A stretch of DNA of 7,790 nt from an uncultured Spirochaetaceae bacterium. GTDB taxonomy: Bacteria; Spirochaetota; Spirochaetia; Treponematales; Treponemataceae. The position numbers and the translations under genes were made by a program. This document shows positions 1-5,955 of the stretch, piece by piece. The notes below the pieces were generated by a model. The model saw only the letters and a list, made by a program, of their open reading frames with translations, made no database searches and had not been told where the DNA came from. Positions within the stretch are counted from its first letter, which is position 1. Each line of letters opens with the position of its first letter. The DNA lies in contig CALNCH010000076.1 in assembly GCA_937875245.1 (NCBI GenBank), forward strand, positions 1 to 7,790, read 5' to 3'.

Positions 1-2
1 AA

Positions 3-110
3 GTATTTGAAGTACTAATTTATGGAGACGAAATAGAAAAAGAAGAATATATACAAATTTTAAGAAAAATGACTGGTGGTATAAACTTTGCTAAAGTGGT
101 TGATACGTAA
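3..110 (+). CDS. C-terminal end of an unidentified protein (5'-truncated), possibly FtsH-like
   Basis: This is an open frame entering from the left edge and stopping at TAA 108-110, giving 35 visible residues. It begins VFEVLIYGDEIEKEEY and ends FAKVVDT. The charged segment LIYGDEIEKEEYIQIL loosely resembles the last conserved stretch of FtsH/M41 peptidases, where a Leu-rich helix is followed by an acidic E-E-I and a hydrophobic pair. The match is too short to name the gene. No zinc-binding or ATPase motif lies inside the window. The frame stays open past the stop for 17 more codons, to TAA 162-164. No terminator follows, so transcription may run on towards the transporter gene. Confidence 0.5.
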   Translation, partial: VFEVLIYGDEIEKEEYIQILRKMTGGINFAKVVDT

Positions 111-214
111 AAGAGTGAGGATACTGATCCTGAGGAATTATATATAAACTCGAAAGAATTATAATCAGAATCAATTACAAATTATTATTAACAAATCTTT
201 TTTATGACTTATTT

Positions 215-231
215 TTGAAACAATGTTTCAA
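215..231. repeat. Perfect inverted repeat, putative operator
   Basis: TTGAAAC (215-221) and GTTTCAA (225-231) are exact reverse complements around the 3-bp centre AAT, giving a 17-bp dyad. It has no following T-run and only a 3-nt loop, so it looks more like a binding site for a dimeric regulator than a terminator. It overlaps the candidate -35 box and sits 46 bp before the ATG of the S component. The regulator is unknown to me. The sequence differs from the BirA and CIRCE consensus sites as I know them. Confidence 0.5.
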
Positions 232-242
232 GTTTGTATTCT
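215..242 (+). promoter_or_regulatory. Candidate promoter of the ECF-S/trkA/trkH operon
   Basis: TTGAAA at 215-220 matches five of six bases of the -35 consensus. TATTCT at 237-242 matches four of six of the -10 consensus, with a 16-bp spacer. Transcription would start near 249, leaving a leader of about 29 nt before the ATG at 278. The inverted repeat at 215-231 covers the -35 box and much of the spacer, the usual place for a repressor site. A perfect TATAAT at 160-165 is a rival -10, but it has no convincing -35 and the region is very AT-rich. Promoter calls here are weak. Confidence 0.35.
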
Positions 243-277
243 TTCTTTTTTTTATTTGTTATGTTACACTCGGTTTT

Positions 278-889
278 ATGGAACAAATACAGAATAAAAA
301 GAAAGATATTAATCGAAAAATTGCAGTTGTTGGTGCACTTGGGGCTTTAACTGTTGTTATGACTGTAGCTAGAATCGGGTTTATTCCTTGGTTCTCTGTA
401 TCAATTACTGTTCTTCATATTCCAGTAATCATTGCGGTCTTTTTGGAAGGGCTTTGCTCTGGAGTTGGGGTTGGAGCTATCTTTGGTCTTTCTTCTTTGG
501 TTATGGCAAGTGTATCACCAACAAGTCCTTTGGATGTTTTTTTTATTAATCCATTGGTTTCTGTAGTACCACGTATGTTGTTCGCTGTGGTAACTTATTT
601 TTTATTAAAAGCTTTATTAAAACTAAGTAAAAACAAAAAAAATGTTTGGGTTGTTACTTCTTATGCTATTGCGGCTTTTGTTGGAACAATGGCTCATTCA
701 TTTTTTGTCTTGGGTATGTTAGTTCTTCAAAAAGCAATTGATTGGACTGTTATGGTAGGGGTTCTTGCAGGGAACAGTCTTATGGAAGCTGTCGCCGCTG
801 TTGTTATCAGTTTAACTGTAATAAATGTTATGAATATTGCCCGATCCCGAGAAAATAAAAAATCGAAGTTAAATTCAGATAAAGAGTAA
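278..889 (+). CDS. ECF transporter S component (substrate-binding membrane subunit, probably for a vitamin)
   Basis: The 203-residue integral membrane protein resembles the general ECF-transporter S-component family (PF12822 type). These subunits bind a vitamin or vitamin precursor in the membrane and are toppled by an EcfA/EcfA'/EcfT energising module. About six hydrophobic segments are visible, from residue 15 to 186. Typical features are the small-residue helix AVVGALGALT (16-25), which in this family contacts EcfT, the loop LHIPVIIA (46-53), and FINPLVSVVPR (89-99). The C-terminus is basic and charged. The start is set at ATG 278. An upstream in-frame TTG at 215 would add a 21-residue Phe-rich stretch encoded by a T-rich leader and would absorb the inverted repeat, so I reject it. 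No strong ribosome binding site is seen. The substrate cannot be read from sequence; pantothenate or a flavin-like compound are only guesses. No EcfA or EcfT gene is in the window, so a shared energising module is expected. trkA follows after 12 bp. Confidence 0.82.
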   Translation: MEQIQNKKKDINRKIAVVGALGALTVVMTVARIGFIPWFSVSITVLHIPVIIAVFLEGLCSGVGVGAIFGLSSLVMASVSPTSPLDVFFINPLVSVVPRMLFAVVTYFLLKALLKLSKNKKNVWVVTSYAIAAFVGTMAHSFFVLGMLVLQKAIDWTVMVGVLAGNSLMEAVAAVVISLTVINVMNIARSRENKKSKLNSDKE

Positions 890-901
890 CAAAGAACAAT
901 A

Positions 902-2314
902 ATGAAAATTATAATTATCGGTGCAGGTTTTACAGGCACTCAGTTAGCAAAACGCCTTATATCAGAAAGAAATGATGTGGTTCTAATTGATAGTGATGAA
1001 GAAACGGTTCGACATGTTTCTAATCGTTTGGATTGTATGGTAATTCAAGCAAGTGGAAATAGTTTAGCTACTCTTGAAGAAGCCGGTATCGCTAAGGCTG
1101 ATGCTTTGGTTGCATTAACAGAATCAGATGAATTAAATATGATAACCTGTTCTTTAGTAGATTCTGTATATCCAAAGGTTACCAAAATTGCTCGAGTTCG
1201 AAATTACGATTACTATATCAATTCCGAAAAAAAAGGTCAGGATAGGCCTGTATACGGAATCGATCATATGATTCACCCAGATATTGAAGCTGCAGAGGCT
1301 ATTGTATCGGCAGTAAAAAATGGTGCTGTTACTGATGTCATTGATTTTGAAAACTCAGCTTTTGAATTAACCAGAATTGCAATTCAAAAAGGGAGTAAAC
1401 TGGACGGTATTGCTGTTCAGGATATGCGAAAATATATTTCTACTGATTTTCTATTAGCATTTATAGAACAAGGAAATCAAACCACCTTACCGTCTGGCTC
1501 AACTGTTCTTAAATCTGATAATCGGTTAGGTATTATTTCCCGAAAAGAAGATATTCCCCACTTTTTGGAATTATGTGGCTCAGAAGTTATTGCTATTAAA
1601 AAAATTGCTCTTGTAGGGGCTGGGCGAATAGGTACAAAAATTGCTGATGAGTTTTTATCCACCAATAAAACTTCAAAACTCTTTCATTTTTTTGGTATGA
1701 GAAAAAAAATAAATGAAGAATTTGTTATTATTGATTCAGACAGAAGCCGGGCAAAAGAAGCTTCTGAAAGATTTCCTAGTGCAATTGTCTATCGGGCAGA
1801 TATAACTGATGAAGGATTTATTGAAGAAGAAGATTTAAGTTCTTTTGATTTAGTTATTACTGCAACACATAATCATGAATTGAACATGGTAACTTCTGCT
1901 TATATGAAATCATTAGGAGTAAGTAAAACTATTTGTTTGGTTTTAAGTGGTAGTTACGGGTTAATTGCACGAAACATTGGAATTGATGTTGCAGTTCCAA
2001 TAAAAGATGTTATAGTCGACAGTATATTAAGTCATCTTCGAGGAAAAAGTGTAACTGGAATTCACACAGTATCAGAAGGTGAATTGGAAATATTAGAATT
2101 TGTATTGCTAGAAGATTCCGCCGTAATTGGAAAGCAAATTAAACACATTGCTGAACCCGGTTCTTTTTTAATTTTGCTAATACAGGAAAAAGGAAAGACA
2201 GAGTTTATTGTACCTTCAGGGGATACAACCTTAGAAGTGGGAGATAAATTAGTTGTCATTGCTTATATAAAAGATAACAAACATATAATGAATAAATTTG
2301 GAGTAGGGGAGTGA
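902..2314 (+). CDS. trkA: TrkA, NAD-binding regulatory subunit of the Trk K+ uptake system
   Basis: This 470-residue cytoplasmic protein has the full two-repeat TrkA layout. The first RCK_N Rossmann domain carries GAGFTG (7-12) with the acidic D30 at the end of strand 2. The first RCK_C domain lies about 145-215. The second RCK_N begins at IALVGAGRIG (235-244), and the second RCK_C lies about 385-458. Length is close to the 458 residues of the E. coli protein. It would form a gating ring under TrkH and control K+ flux through bound nucleotide. The second Rossmann domain carries an extra, partly basic segment (about 254-272, with KLFHFFGMRKK) between its first helix and second strand that the first copy lacks. 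The ATG at 902 is 12 bp after the transporter gene and starts directly at the Rossmann strand, which fixes it well. The stop overlaps the trkH start, so the two are co-translated. Confidence 0.95.
   Translation: MKIIIIGAGFTGTQLAKRLISERNDVVLIDSDEETVRHVSNRLDCMVIQASGNSLATLEEAGIAKADALVALTESDELNMITCSLVDSVYPKVTKIARVRNYDYYINSEKKGQDRPVYGIDHMIHPDIEAAEAIVSAVKNGAVTDVIDFENSAFELTRIAIQKGSKLDGIAVQDMRKYISTDFLLAFIEQGNQTTLPSGSTVLKSDNRLGIISRKEDIPHFLELCGSEVIAIKKIALVGAGRIGTKIADEFLSTNKTSKLFHFFGMRKKINEEFVIIDSDRSRAKEASERFPSAIVYRADITDEGFIEEEDLSSFDLVITATHNHELNMVTSAYMKSLGVSKTICLVLSGSYGLIARNIGIDVAVPIKDVIVDSILSHLRGKSVTGIHTVSEGELEILEFVLLEDSAVIGKQIKHIAEPGSFLILLIQEKGKTEFIVPSGDTTLEVGDKLVVIAYIKDNKHIMNKFGVGE
2300..2313 (+). 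promoter_or_regulatory. Shine-Dalgarno and GTG start of trkH inside the end of trkA
   Basis: GGAG at 2300-2303 stands 7 nt before the GTG at 2311-2313. The GTG overlaps the trkA stop TGA (2312-2314) in a GTGA arrangement. This supports GTG as the true trkH start and implies translational coupling, which suits two subunits of one complex. Confidence 0.75.
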
Positions 2315-3756
2315 TTTTTCTTTCATTAGCTCGTCTTATTACCATAATATTATCAATTATATCAATTACTATGGTAATACCTGTTGGTGTTGCCCTATAT
2401 TATGGAGAATTCCATGTAATTTCAGGATTTGCTATTCCTGGAATTATTTGCATTTTTTTTGCTATATTATTTTTTTTTATTACTCGAAAGAAAAATTTTC
2501 ATTTAAGTTCTAGGGCAGGGTTTGGAGCCGTTGCTCTTTCTTGGATTTTTGCCAGTTTATTAGGTGCAATGCCTTTTTTTATTACTGGTTATAGTCCCTC
2601 TTTTGCCGATGCTTTTTTTGAAAGTGCTTCTGGTTTTACAACTACAGGGGCAACTATTTTTTCTGATGTGGAAAGTTTACCCCGTTCCATAAATTTGTGG
2701 CGGTCACAAATGCACTGGCTTGGAGGAATGGGAATTGTTGCCTTGACAGTTGCATTACTTCCTTTGTTAGGAGTTGGTGGTTTTCAATTAATAAAAGCTG
2801 AAACTACAGGCCCAGAAAAAGGTAAAATAACACCTAAAATTACAGTAACAGCAAAAATATTGTGGTTTATATACTTAGGTTTTACTATTTTGCAAACAGT
2901 ATTGTTACTGTTTGCTGGTATGGATTTTGTGGATGCCCTTTCTCATAGTTTTGCAACTTTAGGTACTGGTGGTTTTAGTACTCGAAACGCAAGTATTAGT
3001 TCTTATAATTCTGCCCTTATAGATTGGATTTGTACTATTTTTATGTTTTTAAGCGGAGTAAATTTCAGTTTATATTATCACTTGATTGTGAGACATGGTA
3101 GCGAAATTAAAGATAATACTGAATTAAAAGCCTATATAATAATTTTCCTTATAGCAAGTTTAGGAATAACAGTCTGTGTTATTCCACAATATGGTTCTTT
3201 TGTTAATGCTCTACGTCATGGAGCTTTTCAAGTTGCATCAATTATGACTACAACAGGATTTTATACTGCAGATTATACCCAATGGCCCCAATTTGCCCAG
3301 ATAATAATATTTGCACTTATGCTTATAGGAGGCTGTTCTGGCTCAACTGCCGGTGGTGTTAAGGTAATACGTTGGGTAATTTTAGGAAAGCAGATGGGGA
3401 ATGAAATGCGACGGATGATACATCCTCATGGCATTTTCAGTATTCAGATTAATAAAAGGGTTGGTAGAAAAGATATTGTATACAATGTTGCAGCCTTTAT
3501 GTTTTTATATAGTGTTTTAGTATTAATAACTACTTTGGTAGCATCATTAAATAATATTGATTTATTATCTTCTTTAACTGCAAGTCTTGCTTTAGTAGGA
3601 AATATTGGTCCAGGCTTTGGTGCGGTAGGACCTGTGCAAAACTTTGGTTTTTTTAACGACGTATCAAAATATTGGTTTAGTTTTGTTATGATAGCCGGAC
3701 GTTTAGAGTTGTATACTATGTTAATCTTTTTTATGCCTTCATTTTGGAAAAAATAA
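2311..3756 (+). CDS. trkH: TrkH/KtrB-family potassium transporter, pore-forming subunit
   Basis: This 481-residue polytopic inner-membrane protein takes up K+, with TrkA as its partner. It has the four pore-loop repeats of the SKT superfamily, each with its filter glycine region: SGFTTTGAT (107-115), LGTGGFSTR (217-225), MTTTGFYT (312-319) and GNIGPGFG (430-437). The gating loop GGCSGSTAGGVKVIR (340-354) and the C-terminal GRLELY (463-468) are also family hallmarks. The two N-terminal helices before the first repeat, plus the length, fit TrkH (about 483 residues) better than the shorter KtrB. The start is GTG at 2311, supported by GGAG 7 nt upstream. The N-terminal helix region is encoded by two long T runs (2453-2460 and 2470-2478). 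The gene ends 15 bp before the shared terminator. All filter glycines are present, so nothing suggests loss of function. Confidence 0.95.
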   Translation: MIFLSLARLITIILSIISITMVIPVGVALYYGEFHVISGFAIPGIICIFFAILFFFITRKKNFHLSSRAGFGAVALSWIFASLLGAMPFFITGYSPSFADAFFESASGFTTTGATIFSDVESLPRSINLWRSQMHWLGGMGIVALTVALLPLLGVGGFQLIKAETTGPEKGKITPKITVTAKILWFIYLGFTILQTVLLLFAGMDFVDALSHSFATLGTGGFSTRNASISSYNSALIDWICTIFMFLSGVNFSLYYHLIVRHGSEIKDNTELKAYIIIFLIASLGITVCVIPQYGSFVNALRHGAFQVASIMTTTGFYTADYTQWPQFAQIIIFALMLIGGCSGSTAGGVKVIRWVILGKQMGNEMRRMIHPHGIFSIQINKRVGRKDIVYNVAAFMFLYSVLVLITTLVASLNNIDLLSSLTASLALVGNIGPGFGAVGPVQNFGFFNDVSKYWFSFVMIAGRLELYTMLIFFMPSFWKK

Positions 3757-3771
3757 AGTACTAGTATATAA

Positions 3772-3802
3772 AAAAAAGGTCCAATTTTATTGGACCTTTT
3801 TT
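3772..3802. terminator. Bidirectional rho-independent terminator between trkH and htpG
   Basis: GGTCCAAT (3778-3785) pairs exactly with ATTGGACC (3789-3796) across a TTT loop. The stem is preceded by an A run (3771-3777) and followed by six T (3797-3802). It reads as an intrinsic terminator on both strands, with A-U pairs able to extend the stem. It sits between two converging genes, 15 bp after the trkH stop and 17 bp beyond the htpG stop. Confidence 0.93.
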
Positions 3803-3819
3803 GTTGTAATTACTACTAA

Positions 3820-5808
3820 TTATTTAACCAGTAATTTGTTTAGACGTTTTACAAAGTCAGCTGGATCTTTCAATTCTCCACCGCTTACTAATAAGGCTTG
3901 GTCTAACAGTACTGCAGAAACATCTGCAATGTAACTTTCATCTTCAGAAGATTTAATTCCTGCAATAAGAGGATGGTCTCCGTTTACTTCCAATATTGGT
4001 TTTACTTCCCCCATTCCAGCCTGTCCCATAGCTTTCATCATTCGTTCTAATTGTAAAGAAGGATCATTTTCATCTACAACGATACAACAAGGTGAATCAC
4101 TAAGTCGTTTTGAAAGAACAACGTCTTTAACTCGTTCTCCTAAAGCTTTTTTAATCTTTTCTACAACGGGTTTAAACTCTTCTTCTTTTTTCTCAGCTTC
4201 TTTTTTGTCTACACCAAGTTCTTCATCACTTCCAGCTCGGTTTACAGCTTTTAAATCATATTCTTTGTATTTACCAAGACTAGGAATAATAATATCATCA
4301 ATATCGTCTGCCATAATAAGAACTTCAAAGCCTTTTGCTTTGTATGCTTCTAGCAAGGGAGAATTTCTCAGGTTCTTTTCATCATTTCCAGTGATATAGT
4401 AGATTGCTTTTTGGTCAGTTTTCATTCGTTCTACATATTCAGCAAAACTGGTCCATTTGTTATCGCCCATCCCTTCTTCTGCTGTTGATTTAAATCGAAT
4501 TAAATCTGAAAGTTCTTCTCGGTTAGCATAGTCTGAATACAATCCTTCTTTCAAAGGTCTGTTGTATTGAGAAACAAAGGTATTCCATTTATCAATGGCT
4601 TTTTTATTTTCTTCGCTTGGCTCTGTTCCCTCTGGAGCATCTTTAAGAGATTTTTGTGCTTTAGAGGCGGCTTCAGCCATTTTTCGGAATTCACTAAGCA
4701 ATTTTTTAACAGAAGCTGTTTTAATTGTATTTAAAATACGGTTCTGTTGTAAAATTTCGCGGCTCACGTTCAATGGTAAATCTTCAGAATCGATGATACC
4801 ACGAACAAATCGTAAATAAGCTGGTAATAATTCTCTTTCATCATCAGTGATAAAAACTCGTTTTACATACAGTTTTACACCACTTTTGTAGTCTGCTTGA
4901 TACATATCGAAAGGTGCTGTTTCAGGTACATAGAAAAGAGTTGTATATTCCTGGGTTCCTTCTGCGTGAGTATGTACGTACATAAGTGGGTCAATAGAAT
5001 CATGAGATATGGTTTTATAAAAGTTATGGTAATCTTCCTCTTTTAATTCACTTTTTCCCCGTTTCCATAATGCACTGGCAGTGTTAATCTGATCTATTTT
5101 ATTTTCTGTAGATTCTACTTCACCTTTGTCGTTGTATTTTTTCTGTTCGTAGTGCAAGAAAATAGGGAAAGCGATATGGTCAGAATAACGTTTAATTAAT
5201 TCTTCTACCTTCCATCGTGAAGCATATTCTCCACTGTCATCATTCAAGTACATTATAATTGCAGAACCGTGTTTACTTGGGTCTTCAAATCCATATTCTT
5301 TTGCATCAGGATTATCAGCTGCAATTTCTTCTACCTCGTAGGAATTTGTGCCTGTACTTGACCAACGATATAAGGTAGTTGTTCCTGCTTTTCGAGTAAT
5401 TACTTCGATTTTACTTGCGGCCATAAAGGCAGAATAGAATCCAACACCGAATTGACCAATTAATGATGAGTCTTTTTTAGCTTCGTTTTCTAACTTTTCT
5501 AAGAAAGCTTTTGTGCCAGAACGGGCAATTGTACCAAGATTGGAATTTAAATCCTCTTGATCCATACCGATACCTGTATCTTTTACAATAAGCATTTTCT
5601 TTTCTTCATTGAAAAAGATATCGATTCGAGGTTCAAAAGTAACGCTTTTGTAAGCCTCATCTGATACGGTTAAATACTTTAATTTATCCAAAGCATCAGA
5701 TGCGTTAGAAACGACTTCCCTAAGGAAAATATCCTTATTTGAATAAAGTGAATGAATAATAAGTTTGAGAAGTTGATTTACTTCTGTTTGAAATTGATAA
5801 GTTGCCAT
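3820..5808 (-). CDS. htpG: HtpG, bacterial Hsp90 molecular chaperone
   Basis: This 662-residue cytosolic ATP-dependent chaperone works as a dimer on client proteins during folding and stress. The N-terminal GHKL ATPase domain shows all its motifs: FLREVVSNASDALDKL (28-43, with catalytic E31 and Mg-binding N35), DTGIGM (77-82), LGTIARSGT (91-99) and the lid/ATP loop GQFGVGFYSAF (118-128). The middle domain contains LPLNVSREILQQN (344-356), whose R350 corresponds to the arginine that contacts the ATP gamma-phosphate. The C-terminal dimerisation domain ends near residue 662. The protein is somewhat longer than E. coli HtpG (624). Much of the excess looks like a charged Lys/Glu/Pro segment at about 380-406 in the middle domain. 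The ATG start is backed by AGGAG 7 nt upstream. The gene is monocistronic in this window, converges on trkH and diverges from the radical SAM gene. I see no complete CIRCE element. Confidence 0.97.
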   Translation of the reverse strand: MATYQFQTEVNQLLKLIIHSLYSNKDIFLREVVSNASDALDKLKYLTVSDEAYKSVTFEPRIDIFFNEEKKMLIVKDTGIGMDQEDLNSNLGTIARSGTKAFLEKLENEAKKDSSLIGQFGVGFYSAFMAASKIEVITRKAGTTTLYRWSSTGTNSYEVEEIAADNPDAKEYGFEDPSKHGSAIIMYLNDDSGEYASRWKVEELIKRYSDHIAFPIFLHYEQKKYNDKGEVESTENKIDQINTASALWKRGKSELKEEDYHNFYKTISHDSIDPLMYVHTHAEGTQEYTTLFYVPETAPFDMYQADYKSGVKLYVKRVFITDDERELLPAYLRFVRGIIDSEDLPLNVSREILQQNRILNTIKTASVKKLLSEFRKMAEAASKAQKSLKDAPEGTEPSEENKKAIDKWNTFVSQYNRPLKEGLYSDYANREELSDLIRFKSTAEEGMGDNKWTSFAEYVERMKTDQKAIYYITGNDEKNLRNSPLLEAYKAKGFEVLIMADDIDDIIIPSLGKYKEYDLKAVNRAGSDEELGVDKKEAEKKEEEFKPVVEKIKKALGERVKDVVLSKRLSDSPCCIVVDENDPSLQLERMMKAMGQAGMGEVKPILEVNGDHPLIAGIKSSEDESYIADVSAVLLDQALLVSGGELKDPADFVKRLNKLLVK

Positions 5809-5815
5809 TACAGCA

Positions 5816-5820
5816 CTCCT
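5816..5820 (-). promoter_or_regulatory. Shine-Dalgarno of htpG
   Basis: On the - strand this reads AGGAG, 7 nt before the ATG, and is one of the best ribosome binding sites in the window. It fixes the htpG start and suggests high translation, as expected for a chaperone. Confidence 0.8.
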
Positions 5821-5955
5821 TACGTTGTATTATGGGGTACATTTCCCCTAAGCTTGTGTACACAAATTTACTAAAATAAAGGGTTAATCGGCAAGTCATT
5901 TTTAGATGTTTTTATCATGTTGAACCCAATCAAATCCCATGGTACACTCCCTTTT
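5821..5955. promoter_or_regulatory. Divergent intergenic region upstream of htpG and the radical SAM gene
   Basis: This spacer must hold both promoters. For htpG (- strand), CATAAT at 5829-5834 is a possible -10, but no good -35 lies at the right distance and the leader would be very short. For the + strand gene, TAAAAT at 5872-5877 is a possible -10, again without a clear -35. Two dyads occur: GGGG/CCCC (5834-5837 with 5845-5848) and the 12-bp palindrome at 5854-5865. The promoters themselves cannot be placed with confidence. Confidence 0.35.
5854..5865. repeat. 12-bp perfect palindrome, possible operator
   Basis: TTGTGTACACAA is its own reverse complement with no spacer. It lies 45 bp upstream of the htpG start and 90 bp upstream of the radical SAM start, within the shared promoter region, so it could serve either gene. 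The regulator is not identifiable from the site. Confidence 0.4.

Noticed and set aside
118..131. Hairpin AGGAT-ACTG-ATCCT as a terminator
   Set aside because: The stem is only 5 bp and no T run follows.
215..277. Upstream TTG start giving a 224-residue S component
   Set aside because: It adds a Phe-rich tract read from a T-rich leader, has no ribosome binding site, and swallows the inverted repeat and likely promoter. ATG 278 gives a typical family N-terminus.
111..277. Riboswitch or small RNA in the leader before the S component
   Set aside because: No conserved riboswitch core, long stem or terminator/antiterminator pair is visible; only the 17-bp dyad and AT-rich sequence.
5810..5820. 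Possible CIRCE (HrcA) site at the htpG start
   Set aside because: Only one half (GAGTGCT on the - strand) is present, it overlaps the Shine-Dalgarno, and no matching half lies 9 bp away.
5917..5955. Earlier ATG for the radical SAM protein
   Set aside because: The added 13 residues do not resemble the family opening, which starts directly with the hydrophobic strand before PP; no ribosome binding site supports it.
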